A program made the position numbers and the translations under genes. Shown here piece after piece: positions 31,261-43,954 of a stretch of DNA of 64,000 nucleotides. The first letter of the stretch is position 1, and each line of letters begins with the position of its first letter. This stretch comes from Prostheceraeus crozeri (taxonomy: Eukaryota > Platyhelminthes > Polycladida > Euryleptidae), in the NCBI GenBank assembly GCA_907163375.1, contig CAJQUW010007056.1:124001-188000 (forward strand), written 5' to 3'. The notes under the pieces are model-generated. The model ran no database searches. It was not told the DNA's origin and saw nothing but the letters and a program-made list of their open reading frames with translations.

Positions 31261-31804
31261 ATCAGAATTCCGGCAGCATGGTTGAAATGGAGGGATCTTA
31301 GCAGCCTGCTGTGCAATAAAGACATCCCAATAATGTGTAGAGCGAAAGTGTACGAAACGTGTGTGCGATCAGTACTATTATACGGAGCGGAAACCTGGCC
31401 GTTGACTCAGCAACAAAGAAGCCGACTTGAAGTGTGTGACCAGAGGATGTTGCGCTACATGATGAAGATCAAATGGAGAGACCGGGTCACTAATGACGAT
31501 GTAATGGGAATGTCCGGGCTGACACACCTGAGGAACCGAATTCAACAGAGGAGGCTTCGATGGTTTGGTCATGTCAGGAGAGCGGAAGAGAAGGTCATCG
31601 GGAGAGTGGAATCCATGAAGGTGGAGGGAAAGCGCCCAGTTGGAAGACCAAAGAAGACATGGCGAAACTGCGTTCAAGAAGACCTGGATGCCCTCAACAT
31701 CAGCGAGCACCTTGCCCAAGATCGGGACCAGTGGAAGCGAGCCATCAAACTCCGTCCAACCTCAAGCAATGGGACAAGAAGGACGTAAAATGAGAAGTGA
31801 AGCA
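31261..31804 (+). mobile_element. LINE 3' end (RT C-terminal region)
   Basis: A 168-residue open stretch reads VYETCVRSVLLYGAETWPLT, RMLRYMMKIKWRDRV, RRLRWFGHVRR, GRPKKTW, EDLDALNI: the conserved end of RTE/jockey-type non-LTR reverse transcriptases. It is open to its stop, so the copy is fairly young, but everything upstream of the RT end is missing (5' truncation, the normal LINE outcome). Confidence 0.85.
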
Positions 31805-32061
31805 AGCATTAATCTAAATCATAATCAAGGTTTTGAAAATTTAATCAATCATTATCACAATCAAAATCACGCTAATTAATCAGTAAATTTGATTAAATTT
31901 GATTTTTGTCAACCGAACATCAGCTGAGATCAGAACTTGGCCATCGATGGCAGAGTGACAGCTACTATGTAAGGACAGAAAGCTCATGATGTCGCAGAGA
32001 GTGCCAATCATCGATGCACAGTCATGAACTCGTCATGGAACATCTTCCCTACAGGTCACCA

Positions 32062-32385
32062 CGTGACCTATCATCATATTCAACCTACCCAGCGCTCACG
32101 ATAAAACGGCTGAGCTGACCACCTTGGTCATAGTCACAATTTGACCTATCATCATCATATTCAACCTACCCAGCGCTCACGATAAAACGGCTGAGCTGAC
32201 CACCTTGGTCATAGTCACAATTTGACCTATCATCATCATATTCAACCTACCCAGCGCTCACGATAAAACAGCTGAGCTGACCACCTTGGTCATCGTCGCA
32301 ATTTGACCTATCATCATCATATTCAACCTACCCAGCGCTCACGATAAAACGGCTGAGCTGACCACCTTGGTCATAGTCACAATTT
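32062..32385 (+). repeat. 81-bp tandem repeat, 4 copies
   Basis: AGCGCTCACGATAAAAC recurs at 32091, 32172, 32253 and 32334, exactly 81 bp apart. Units are nearly identical (differences: CAGCTGAG for CGGCTGAG, CATCGTCGC for CATAGTCAC), so the expansion is recent. Confidence 0.95.
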
Positions 32386-32455
32386 CGAACACACTAATCA
32401 ATCATAATCATAATCAGGCTTATGGCCGCCTTAATTACAATTAATCAGCTGATAT

Positions 32456-32980
32456 TAGCAGAGTATTTGAAGATTCACCGAACTGGGAAGGTCTGGTTTC
32501 GACGATACCATCAAAGACGCGGCTTTCGAACATTGACATCTCCGTTTCTTGAGTGCACACAGCATCAATGGGACTGACCGTTAAAAAAGCAACAGGAGGC
32601 GATGATGCAGAGATCTATGTCTCCCCATCCGTGCTGTGCAGAACTGTGACAGCTCTTGTGGAACCCTTGACCCATTTATTCAGCCTAGTTTATTGAAAAC
32701 TGAAAATATCGCTCCGGTACAATGGAAAAAGGCACACGTGATACCAATTCTTACAAGGAATTGCTCTGTTCTCCAGCTTGCTCAGTCATTCTGGATATTT
32801 GAAGCTTGTTTGGGTCACTTTTTTGTTTGAAGTTGTTGCTCACGATGGCCGAAGCACGCTGTATTGCGTTGAACATGCCAAAAATAAACCGTCGTTATGA
32901 ACTGATCTGATGAATTCCCATTACACAGCAAGCAGTATATAATACTTTTGTAATCTCACAAGAACCGCCAGCACCCTTGA
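32456..32980. other. no gene seen
   Basis: Short frames only; nothing recognisable. Confidence 0.4.
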
Positions 32981-33000
32981 CACTGTCCACAGGACGAAAC
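32981..33000 (+). ncRNA. degraded hammerhead-like motif, candidate
   Basis: GTCC (32984-32987) and GGAC (32992-32995) can pair as stem II, followed at once by GAAAC and CGCGTC, as in Penelope-type hammerheads (CTGATGAGTCC..GGACGAAAC). The CTGATGA box is reduced to CACTG, so it would not be active. Confidence 0.3.
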
Positions 33001-33220
33001 GCGTCGGGATTTTATTGTATTTTACAAAATATACACTACGTGTCGAAACAAAGGGAGAGACCGTTTTTCTTTTTGAAACATGACTTTGAAGAACCTCCCG
33101 TACCGACAGACGCTGACTCTCTGCTAGGAATGACCTATTCGGTATCAGAGGAGTTATCTAAATCTTTCTCAAGTCTCGAATCGTATGGCGCTGACGGCAA
33201 CACATTGCAACAGGGACATT

Positions 33221-33312
33221 GAATATCTAAAGAGAATGACAGCTATTAAGTCAATACAAGACACCAACATCTTTGACTCCCCGACCGCACTCGCCCGCTC
33301 GAGCAAGTGCAC
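33221..33312 (-). repeat. tRNA-derived SINE, tail fragment
   Basis: On the minus strand GTGCGGTCGGGGAGTC, GTTGGTGTCTTGTATTGAC and TCATTCTCTTTAGAT match the body and tail of the SINE at 42866-43013. The tRNA head is missing. Confidence 0.8.
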
Positions 33313-35209
33313 ACTCTTATCGCATAATATGCTACTGACTTCTGTCAATGAACAATAAAAATTCCTCCTTTTGGATTTTTAGCTTTCTGACTCAATCTTC
33401 TAAAAATGTAATCAATTCTATTTATTCAAATACCAATTATTGATAAATAAACGACAAAAACAGCATTTCAATATAGACCTACATGCATATAGCACATTTA
33501 GCTAATAGGAAGTGCATTTCATATGATTATACATGAGATTACAGAAGCAAAATTTCAATGATTAGATATACCTAAGTCTCTATCTAAGAACGTAATCTTG
33601 GTAATATTGAACGCGTCATTCAGTGATATTATTGTCATAATTTCAGTTGTTCCAAAATGTAACACGTATACTGATGAGGTTCCCTGATTTAGGTATACGG
33701 ATGAGGGTTAAACTGCTGCGTCACTGCATAAAAGGTAGCTACTTTTACATTTTTTCTACCTTTTCCATGCATCATTTATTGAGAATAATAAGCAAAAACA
33801 AATGTTCTAGTAATACGAGCTAAAAAGTCATTTACAAAATGCAGAAAAATATCTGTTGAGATGGCGCGATTTTCCAAATAAAAATCATTAAGTAAAAACT
33901 CCTGTGTATGTTCATGGCCACGCTTGTTCTCTCGTGAACTACAACAAGTGATGCATACATTCAATGTTCAATATCACAATCTTTCATTAAATTCCACTCA
34001 CACGAATACGGACATCTCAGATCTAAAACAGTTGATTCATAGATATCTCACGAGCCTGCAACGCATAATAAATCGTGTCCAATACAATAATGAAATGTAA
34101 AATCTTTATGACACAGTGGAAGATCCATCAGAAATAAAATAAAATAAAAACAATTATAACAGCGGAATGGAAAAAAATTAAGGATCAAAAAATAAATAAA
34201 TAAATGCAAGACACGTATAACCGATAATCAATTAACATACAAAGAAATGACGTTAAGTAAAATACACCAAAAATCAATAGTACAACATTAAAAGTAAAAA
34301 CTATACGGATAAATGAAGCTAAAATAATAAATAAATAATAACTTAAAAATCAAATAAATAATAATAAATTAAAACTCAAATAAATTAGTTAATACTGAAG
34401 ATCCAGTACATTAATACTGATGAAGTGGATTACTGTTACAGAAAATCTAATTCTGTTAATATAAGTATAACATACATTTAGCAAAGTCTCAAATTGTGAA
34501 GTCTATCCTTTTGAATACACAAAGATGGATTTCGTCGTCTAATAGTCACGCTTTCTGCTACACTTAGCTGGAAGGTTGTTCTATGAAACTTCTCAACTGT
34601 AAAACCCTTTTCATCCTGGCTAATGACCGCTCCCTTCTCATTATATAAGAAAAATATCTAGTAAGCAAATCTAAGAATAAAAAAATTATGAAAACAAAGC
34701 AATTAGAAAAGTTCCTTTATGAAACTTGTTGCCCAAATACCGATCATGAAATTGATGCTCGTGCATCAGCTCTCATGAGCGTAAGGCGAGTCAATATGAT
34801 TGACTTAGCTTCCCCAAAAGAAATTTCGGATTGCGTCGCCAACGAGTTACAATTCGGTCAGCCGTTTCGGTGCTCTCCTAATTCACCAAAGACGGTAATA
34901 GCGAAGGGGACGCATCTATGATCTCTTAGTTTTGCTCGCATCAGCAATATGTGTGATGTTTCGCGGATGCACAACCGTCAAATCTACAGCAGCTGACCGA
35001 CCCAAGTTCCACACAGGAATTAAAATGTAAGCCGGTCGTGTCATTGAATCGTCAACAAAGCCAGCACCAGACTCCAACTTTGGATTTAGCAGAGCCTGTC
35101 GGCAGACACTGTTGAGGGCAGTTCGTGAATTATCACATTTGACAAATGTATAACAAGCTCGCCGCTGTGCCTCTCACGTTGACTGGCACGGCACTTATTA
35201 GAGAGAAAA
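33313..35209. other. A-rich intergenic DNA
   Basis: AAATA/AATAAATA-rich runs at 34130-34400 look like old poly(A)-type tails. No gene. Confidence 0.5.
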
Positions 35210-35217
35210 CACTAAAG

Positions 35218-36223
35218 CAGTGGTGGGCAACCAAGTTGGGATAGCGGGCCACCAATTTTAAAAGGGAGTAGTATGGGCTTAATATTCTATTATTCCGTAC
35301 TTTGAAGTGAACATATGGGCTGCTGTAACGTACGTGCATATACAGTGGTCGCATTTCATAATAAAATTTTACATGTTAATGTATACAGCAGTATTGTACG
35401 CAACTAATTTGTTTGGTATTAATTAAGGAACCATAATGTACTTTCTACAATTCATGTGAGTATTGAAGAGCAAACAGGCCTGTAACAAATCATGGAAGCT
35501 TTTCTTTTGTGTAATTAAGCGGTAATTTTACTTTTTGGTGATTTGACCGACTGTACCTTATTTCATCCAAAGACAACGGTCTGTAAGTGCAATGCAACTA
35601 TCCGCCTGAAAGCCGCGCATGATAAAATTGATTTTGCTACAATTATTGATTATGCTACATGTACATGCGTGCACATATGTCACCCAAACATATACGGTTT
35701 TCAAAAACCCGTACATGGGCTCCACAAATGGTAGTCGTGTGCTAATGCCGATCCTGTATACGAAATGCATGTATATTACTGTAGTAGTATATAAGTGAAA
35801 TTCAGCAAGAATATTTGAAGAAAATGTTGTTAACCTGAAAAAATCTTGTGGTTGGATTCCTCCATTCGTAGCCAATGCCTAATTATAATATCCTCTTTCT
35901 AGCTTCATGAAGGCGTGGTTTGTTGCGCAGAGAAACATGATCAGCAGGTCATCGAATGCTATGTGACTTAGCATAAATTGGCGCAGGTGATCACCATCTT
36001 GCGTTTATGCGAGAAGATATTCATTGCGAAAGAAGCATACTTGGATAATTTGAATGTGAATTTTTGTTTTTTGTGCCATCATATTGCTCATTTAGTTGTT
36101 AATTAATGGTTTTGCAAATTCTAAAGAGGATCCATCACACTTAGAAGCACTCGAAATCGGAGTGAGTCATTTTCACATCATCGATTCAAATAATGTCCGC
36201 GGGCCACGCGTTGCCCACCACTG
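35218..36223. mobile_element. non-autonomous hAT element, CAGTGGTGGGCAAC ends
   Basis: 1006 bp with perfect 14-bp ends CAGTGGTGGGCAAC / GTTGCCCACCACTG, continuing as GCGGGCC words. Flanked by CACTAAAG (35210-35217) and CACTAAAT (36224-36231), 7 of 8 equal, an 8-bp hAT-type duplication. No transposase. Confidence 0.9.
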
Positions 36224-36231
36224 CACTAAAT

Positions 36232-37642
36232 CATGTAGCCGGTCAGAGCACCAAGTCTAGATAACGTGGGCGGTCGTGGGCTCAAGTCATGTGAGCTCGG
36301 AGAGTATTTTTTTGCGTGACAATTTGATATAGCATTTATTCATTCCATTTAACATTTATATAACATTGAGTCATTGTGCGTTGCAAGTCGGAGATCAAAT
36401 CGTTCAATGTACAAGTGTGTCTCAAAATAGCTTGTAGCTCCATTTATCACGCTTACAAGTGTACTTGAAATGCCTTCCGCTAGAGTGTTTCGTAGACAAA
36501 ATGTGGTCCAATTCCATGATAACATTTTATGGCTACTTGAGACCATCACACGCTATGCATTGCGGACCAAAGATTTGAATAAGTAGTGATTCTCTCCATT
36601 GTTTTCATCACTGAAGATTGAGTGGAGAAATTTCGCCCGCATTTGAGGCCTGAGTGGTCTACTCTGGTTGAAACATACATGAAGTTGTGACTACTCATGC
36701 ATCTTCGTTTGTGTTTGCACCCAACTGAAAAATACAAGGCTCAAATGCTGCTATAAATTTGTGAGAAAAAAAAGGCACAGAGAAAATTAAAGCAACATCC
36801 GCACAGATAAAAATCTCGATTGGAATTGCATATCCATTAATTTTATCAACCAATCAATTAATTGGTTCCAATTAATTGAAAACTCATTAAGGTCAATCAA
36901 TTTTTGACATCAATGGAATCCGGTGTCCAGGATGATTACTAAACAACTATTTGAGTTTTTTGGCCGTTTTCATGAGCAGCATCTTCTGACGACTCACAAC
37001 TATATTACACGTTTTATCCGCCCCGCTGAGGACCCTCTAGAGTTTTGTGCTCACCTGTATCACGTCCTGTTTCACAACTCTGATCGACAGTTGAGTTTCA
37101 CTAGTTCTGGCTGACTGCTGCAGACTGGTTTCATTGTGTTCAATCAGAGTGACTAATCACCTGGCTTGCTGACGTAGTTGTGTCTGACAGGAGATTAATC
37201 AAAGTTGAACTTGTTGTTGAACTTGCACGTACGCTGATGATAAAACAAATGTACCACACCATCAATGGTAGAGACTATCTGGCGACATGTTGCGGATGCT
37301 TAAACTGTCAATCGGTGCGACACGAGATTTCCCTGGCATGGCCTGGAATTGATGCGGGCATTGTGCAAGCAGATCCATCAAGTTGGCCTGTTAGAATGGT
37401 AAAGATTCTATTTAACGAAAATTGATAACAATAAGTAGCCTACAAAAAATACACCTGAACATATAGTGAAGTTAATAATCTGGGAAAGGCAATGCTGCAC
37501 CGTCATCAAAAGAAAATGCACTGTCCCATTTACATACCAGGCTAATCTCGAAGACAGTGAGTGGCCTGTTGGATGATTCTTTTTCATCTTAATGAGATCG
37601 CTCTGTGATGCTCTGACATGCTGTGCGAAATCTTCTCGGTTA
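36232..37642. other. no gene seen
   Basis: Holds ATTAATTG-type palindromes at 36830-36905; otherwise nothing recognisable. Confidence 0.45.
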
Positions 37643-38404
37643 ATAGTCCGGGAGCTAGCGTGAACTTGTGCAGGAAACGAGGTCACATAGCATAGCACTC
37701 ACATAGCATTCACATAGCATAGTACACCTCTAACCTACTGCAAAACTTCGCGTCTGCCGGATCAGATCATTTGCTTTTCAGAAATAGAGAGGATAACACA
37801 ATCCTATGTATTTCCAATGGTAAAATTGTGACATTTAAGGTGTTGACTCCATTTTTTCGAATTTTTGCTCATAAAAGTTACACAAATTGGTATTTTGTTG
37901 AACTGGTTATTATAGAAATCATCTACAGGTCATGATCTTTCAAATGAGTTATCATTCAGTGACAGAGGATGAAGTAAAGTGTGCAAACAGACACTTTTCG
38001 TTTAAGTATATCAACAATTCTCCTGAAATTTCTATGTTAAAATTTGCAGTTACACCAACAAAAAGTGTCTGTTTGTACACTTTACTTCATCCTCTGTCAC
38101 TGAATGATAACTCATTTGAAAGATCATGACCTGTAGATGATTTCTATAATAACCAGTTCAACAAAATACCAATTTGTGTAACTTTTATGAGCAAAAATTC
38201 GAAAAAATGGAGTCAACACCTTAAATGTCACAATTTTACCACTGGAAATACATAGGATTGTGTTATCCTCTCTATTTCTGAAAAGCAAATGATCTGATCC
38301 GGCAGACGCGAAGTTTTGCAGTAGGTTAGAGGTGTACTATGCTATGTGAAAGTTTTATGTACTACCTCGTTCCCTGCACAAGTTCACGCTAGCTCCCGGG
38401 CTAG
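37643..38404. mobile_element. foldback element with about 350-bp inverted arms
   Basis: Arms 37643-37998 and 38061-38404 are almost identical when reversed (a few mismatches plus a short CATAGCATTCA duplication in the left arm); spacer 62 bp. Outer ends read CCGGACTAT and CCGGGCTAG. The outermost 76 bp of the right arm (38329-38404) align gap-free with the 76-bp satellite at 19169-21735. No coding capacity; a foldback/MITE-type DNA transposon. Confidence 0.9.
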
Positions 38405-38540
38405 AAGGCAAAGCAGAGGCTATCAGTAATTATTATCGAGCGCTTGTCTATGCTGATCATAGTAATGAAAAAATGCAATATTTGATGATATACATGTAGA
38501 CCGATGAAACACATTGAAAGATGTCTTTTGAAGTAATACG

Positions 38541-38655
38541 TAACAGATAATGGATGATTTTGAGGTCATTATAGAACTTATTAACCGAAGGCCGCTAGGT
38601 TAATTTGAGGTTAATAAGTTCTATATGACCGAAATAAATCTTCCATTATCTGTTA
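38541..38655. repeat. hairpin MITE, 115 bp
   Basis: TAACAGATAATGGA and TCCATTATCTGTTA at the ends, GAACTTATTAACC and GGTTAATAAGTTC near the loop: an imperfect hairpin over the whole length. Confidence 0.8.
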
Positions 38656-40436
38656 TAATGCATGCTATAGATATGTTTCAGAAGAGGTTGATAATTTCCA
38701 TAATTACCTCTGTACACGGATATCTCTCATAATTACCTCTAAACACGGATATCTTGAAATCTATATCTTGTTATTTCACAGGTTTTTGATTAACATTTTT
38801 CCATTATGAAACATGACAGGTCACCATGCTATGGTAAATTTTACAGATTATTGAGATTCAAATTTCTAGAGATAGAAGCATACAATTTCTAGAAGCACCT
38901 TGATAAGGATGTGTCAGTTTGCAGGCTGCATAATAGCAATAGTCGGTTGGTGAACAAAAAATGGAAGATTTTATTTATCTCATGGAAAATTAACAAAAGC
39001 AAATGGTGGCCTAATTGAATGCGCATGTGCTGAATATAGCATATGCAAGCCTATTCCTATTATGCGTTGCATCAAACAGATATTTTGAGGAACGCAGTTA
39101 TCTGCAAAATATTATTCTTCAGCATCTCGCGTGGAAGGTCAATAGGCTATATCGATAAGATTGCTATTTTGATGCCCTTTTAAATAGCATGATTTTTGGA
39201 CCTGGATATATTTTGGAATAGTGAATGGTTGTCTCGACATAACGCCCTGTCTAATTTTCACAAAATTCTGATCAACATTGCAGAAGGTTAATGTATTGTC
39301 ACACAACCAAAATGATGTTTCACGGGTTATCATAGAATATATAAACAACGGAAAGGTTGCAGTAAAAAAAAGAGGCTGAATATTTGATGAAATTTTGTGA
39401 AGGAATGCAATGTTTTGGTTGATCACACTCAGCGTAATAATGACGGAAGCAACAAGAGGAAGAGTTCTGTTTATCATCCAAAGAAACGCTCTAGCTCGAC
39501 ACCGATAGTGACTTGGATGTGGTACCGGTATGTTGATTTATATCACTACAAAATATATGTTGGGCCGTCACATTGTGCAGTCCTATGGTGCAGTCAAAAC
39601 GCTCTTTTTGCAAGCATCATCCACAGTAGAGCTATAGCTGCACCTGGTAGAATGACCACTATCAAAGCTGGAATCGTTCAACAAAATGGCTTCTCTCAAT
39701 GAGCGCGCTAACAGACATTACCGCAGCAAAAGCAAAGTGAGCGACTGCAAGTCCATTAGAAAACTCTTCAAACCTGAAGGCGAAATCCGAAGATGCTTTT
39801 TCTGATTCTATTATGCCTAGTCACCGTCATCTATATCGTTGCAAAGCAGGTGAATCTAGGTACTATAATATCTAGGTAATTATGGTACTCGGCTTCGCCT
39901 CGTGCTATATTTTGGAATGTCGTAGCTGCATAACTATAATGTCAATCAATTAACCGTCTCATACTTAAATTATTTTTAAAATTAAAGCTAGTTTGGAAAA
40001 GAATTCAAATGCATTTTGCGGGCGTTCTAAGGATCGTACGAAGCAATGAGGTGCCGTTACAATCGCATAGACCTCCTCTTTCTTTTGATTATGAATTTTT
40101 ACCGTTTTAGGATCAGATGCAGGTCGAAATGTCGCCAAATAGACACAATATGAATGAAAGAGTTAATCATAGCTGTAACTGGAAGCAATCAAATAATTGC
40201 AATTGATGGTTCACTGATATCTCACTTTGATACTTACTATAGCGAATAAAGCTACATGCATAAGCTTACTTTACATGTCGCCTGAGGCCATTTTGTTAAT
40301 TCCGGCGATGAGTAGATCTATTGCATGAGATACATTTAGCTATATTCTTAAAAGGATGTGATATTGATGAATTTCATTACAAACTTTGAGCAACAGGCCG
40401 TTAGTGATAATAAATTATTGAAGTAAGTCTCTTCTA
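38656..40436. other. no gene; short hairpin-like word
   Basis: GGTACTCGGCTTCGCCTCGT at about 39883 and GCTATATTTTGGAATGTCGT after it resemble the loop of the hairpin at 52396-52501. Nothing else is recognisable. Confidence 0.5.
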
Positions 40437-40970
40437 GACTCGTCTAGTATTTCTCGTCTAGACTATTGTATTCTCTTCTCTATGGTGTCCCAGACTGTCA
40501 ACTTCGTCCGCTTCAAGCGGTTCAGAACGCTACTGTTCACTTCTTCACTAAGACTTCAAGACGTGAGCACATTACACCGGTCCTTCGTGACCTGCACTGG
40601 CTTCCAGTAAAGCAGCGCATTCAATTCAAGTTGGCTGTCATCGTATATAAGACGCTACATTGCCTATCCCCGCGATACCTTACCGACGACTGCCACCCAC
40701 CTGATCCGATTGGAGATCGTCTTCGTTCATCCTCCAGTCCCTCCATCTGTCAACCTATAACCGGAACCCACACCCTCATGGGCGACCGTGCTTTCTCGGC
40801 AGCGGTCCTACACTCTGGAATAGTCTTCCTATAAACATCCGAGACTTTGAAATTGGCCTTTTCCAATTTCGTCGCAAATTAAAGGCGTTCTTGTTTTGTT
40901 CCGTGGTGTGAGCTGTACAGCGGCGCCTTGATACATTCGGGTTTATTACAATAATAATAATAACAATAAG
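40437..40970 (+). mobile_element. LINE 3' end (CR1/L2-like)
   Basis: Reads LRPLQAVQNATVHFFTKTSR, REHITPVLRDLHWLPVKQRI, FKLAVIVYKTLHCLSPRYL, GDRAFSAAV, then in a shifted frame NIRDFEIGLFQFRRKLKAFLF. This is the C-terminal end of CR1/L2-type LINE ORF2. Two frame changes (near the SRLDYC motif and after RAFSAAV). It ends in an ATAATAATAATAACAAT tail, the short tandem 3' tail of these elements. Confidence 0.85.
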
Positions 40971-41465
40971 TGAGCGGATAGCCACAAGGCCCATATAGCA
41001 GAACATAATGGAGATTTCAAAGTTATCATGAGAGTAATTGCATATTGCAAGCCAGAAATGCTAAGTAGGCTATGCACCAAATAGTAGTGCTGCAAAATTA
41101 GTTGAAAGCTGTCAGCTCGTGAATAATTGACATGTTTAGGATCATCTCAAAAGAAATCTTTCCAAGTGCGATAATTTTCTTATGATGGTGAGTAATAACG
41201 GCATTGCAGGTTAAACAGTCAGTTAACCAACTTCCACATTACAAAATAATCACTCAATAAATTGCTATTTTTCTTTCAGAGCAAGCAATTATTAGCAGCT
41301 TTTTATAACAGGAATGAATTAACTGTGACCAATTCATTGTTATTGACCCGGATGCAAAGTGTCAAATTCTGTGGCACATGTACAGCTTCCTTTGCATTAT
41401 AAACTATTTATATTTTAATGCTTTATATGTATGATGTAGTGTCGTAACAATGATATCTTGCATCG

Positions 41466-41480
41466 ATTCGGTTGAGAGAG
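41466..41480 (+). repeat. GA dinucleotide repeat
   Basis: GAGAGAGAGAGAGA run. Confidence 0.9.
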
Positions 41481-41564
41481 AGAGAGAATACTATATTCAC
41501 GGCAAATTCATGCATGCATTGATGATGATTTGCAATTCTCATTTAGCGTTCTTCTTTTTCGTAG

Positions 41565-41950
41565 AAATGTGAAGGTACCAGGTGTTGGGATTGATTTGCA
41601 CGCAAATCTGAAAACAAAAAAAATTCGTCATCCACCTCTTGTATTGTCAAGTTAAATATGACAAAGAAATACAGTAGAAAAGTAGCAGGATTACGAGTAA
41701 ATATCCAGAGGCCTTTCATATTTTTCATAAATGATTTTAATATTCACTTTTATTAGCTCATTCTCGTAACATTCCATAATCCGGTGTGTTCCATTGACGT
41801 GAACCAGCGAAAGGCCTCTGGACATGTCCGCGAAATCCTGCTAGCTTTTCTACTGTAGTTCTTTATTTAACTTGACAATACAAGAAGTGGATGAAGAGCT
41901 TTTGGATTTGCGTACAAATCAATTTCAACACTTTCTTCTTTTGATACGCA
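41565..41950. repeat. inverted repeat, about 140-bp arms
   Basis: Left arm about 41565-41718 (GTGTTGGGATTGATTTGCAC ... CCAGAGGCCTTTC), right arm about 41812-41950 (GAAAGGCCTCTGG ... CAAATCAATTTCAACAC). About 80% alike. The spacer is unrelated. Probably an old foldback. Confidence 0.75.
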
Positions 41951-42509
41951 TTCATAGCATTCGTCCCTCAAGACTCTATCCTGATGCTATATTGAGGAAA
42001 GGAAAGAATAGGATGCTCATCATAGATTTTTTAATTGGAAATGTATTTGCATGCCTTCAAATATTAATACATGTATTTTATAATTGCCGAATCAAAGTGC
42101 ATCTGTATGCATTCGTATCGTAGGCATTCGGAGGAAGTGCGTAGGCATTTCGGCCTGTGTAACTGCGTGCGACCACGGCCACCAAAGCCAGGAAAATGCG
42201 CGATCATAACGGCGGCTGCGACAGCGGCCACTCATCACTATCTTCTGAATGAATTTGAATTAAAATAATCTAATATTCATCAGTGTTGAGAAGGTGATTT
42301 AAAGTGCACATCAGACACTGTGAAAACCAAGGAAATATTGTATATCCGTTATGTGACATTACATTAGACGGCAAGATGTTTGTGGCAATAAAATTCGGTT
42401 ATTTGTCAATGAGAATGGGGTCATATCCTGATTCTAAAATTGAGAATTGTCATAACTTGAATAGGTCTACTCCCCTTTTTGCTAATAATTTCTCGATGAT
42501 GGCAACAAT

Positions 42510-42612
42510 GTCTATAGAGAATGACAACCATTAAGTCATTACAAGACACCAACACCTTTGATTCCCCGACCGCAATCTCCCGACCTAGGAATCGAACCGA
42601 AGTCCGCGCTAC
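42510..42612 (-). repeat. tRNA-derived SINE, truncated copy
   Basis: On the minus strand it starts at the B-box region (CTTCGGTTCGATTCCTAGG) and runs through GTTGGTGTCTTGTAATGAC to TCATTCTCTATAGAC. The A box is missing. Confidence 0.85.
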
Positions 42613-42711
42613 AATATGAACGCTGGCTGCGTTCTGTCAATAATAATAGGACAATTATGCTGTCGATATCACTTAGAGGTGACTTCTGCCTTCACTCGCA
42701 TTCCTTTTGAA

Positions 42712-43013
42712 CCGTCAGCGTGGCCTAGTGAAGAAGGTGCGAGCTCGTCTCCACCGTGGACTTCGGTTCGATTCCTGGGACAGGTGAGTGCTGTGTCGCG
42801 TCGTGAAAGGAAGGGAAGAAGGTGCTCCGTCTCCCTCCACCGTGGACTTTCGTTCGATGCGTGGGGTCAGCGGCGTGGCTTAGTGAAGAAGGTGCGAGCT
42901 CGTCTCCACCGCGGACTTCGGTTCGATTCCTAGGTCGGACTAGTGCGGTCGGAGAATCAAGGGTGTTGGTGTCTTGTATTGACTTAATCGTTGTTATTCT
43001 CTTTAGATGTTCA
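42712..43013 (+). repeat. SINE with three tandem tRNA-like heads
   Basis: Two good heads (TGGCCTAGTGAAGAAGG and TGGCTTAGTGAAGAAGG as A boxes; GGTTCGATTCC B boxes at about 42765 and 42920) enclose a degenerate third (CGTTCGATGC at 42851). The last head is followed by the unique SINE body GGTGTTGGTGTCTTGTATTG. Spacing of B boxes is 85 and 70 bp. Tandem heads can arise by unequal exchange or template switching. Confidence 0.8.
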
Positions 43014-43954
43014 ATGAGCTACGACAGACCTTTGTTCTCGATGATGACAACAATGACATCGTCTCTTGAAATTCATTCCAACAAAAAGTCCATCTTTCCT
43101 ACCCGAGCAAAGCTAACTGATTAGAGAAAACGTAGACAGAGTTTGATAGATCTACTAACGGAGAAATAACTTTGCAGTGACGCAAAGGAATCTGCTGTAG
43201 AATCCGAGGAATAGAAACGACGGAAATTTCGAATTTCTACCAATGAATTTTGTCTAATTATCTATTGATTGGTGAACTTGACTGCTTTCCTTGATACCAC
43301 GAATTGGAGTGCATCCAATGAACCAATAAAAGTTTCTCCCAGAAGTTTATTTACTTGACATCATTTCTTTACTGACTTTCTACCTTCATTCGAATTATCC
43401 TTGTCAGTTTTGTCGGAATTCATCCATTTGTATCGCAAAGGAAATACTTTGGAAGTTCCGCCAGCCAGGTAAGCTCTCTCACAACCTCCCAGGAGATAAT
43501 GACGCAATTTTCTCAGATGCAAGTGAAGTGATAGAGTGCTCGAACTAAAACATGAAAGTTTAAGTCTTATATCTGTACATTAACAAATAAAGGTTTCAGC
43601 GGAGTGTTAAAGAGAAAATAATGACATCAAACTCATATCTGAGTCATAAATAAAGTGAGTCACGTGACAGGAATAGAGTTGAGTAACTTTCAAAAGCAGG
43701 CCGTTCTTCCAAACTCGTGGAAATACAATCACTTTATTTCATAAGGTCCAGCGTCACATTTGCATTTTTCAAAGACGCAAATCAATCGCTTTAAACCAGA
43801 ACTTTGTACTGAAAAGGAACATGTAAAAAAGTCTTATTCTTCGATGGTAATGTTTGTAAATTTACATTTTTATTGGCCCTCGTCCCACTCGGGTGTGTTT
43901 CCGAACGTGCCCCATGCTGATCTCCCAAACTATTGCACCAATTCTGCCAAACCA
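43014..43954. other. no gene seen
   Basis: Nothing recognisable apart from scattered short words. Confidence 0.45.

Noticed and set aside
31378-31719. 113-residue minus-strand frame
   Set aside because: Shadow of the LINE RT frame on the plus strand.
36923-37114. 63-residue host exon
   Set aside because: Reads plausibly but lacks clear splice sites or homology.
42616-43124. Two overlapping frames near 42.8 kb
   Set aside because: They are the SINE heads translated.
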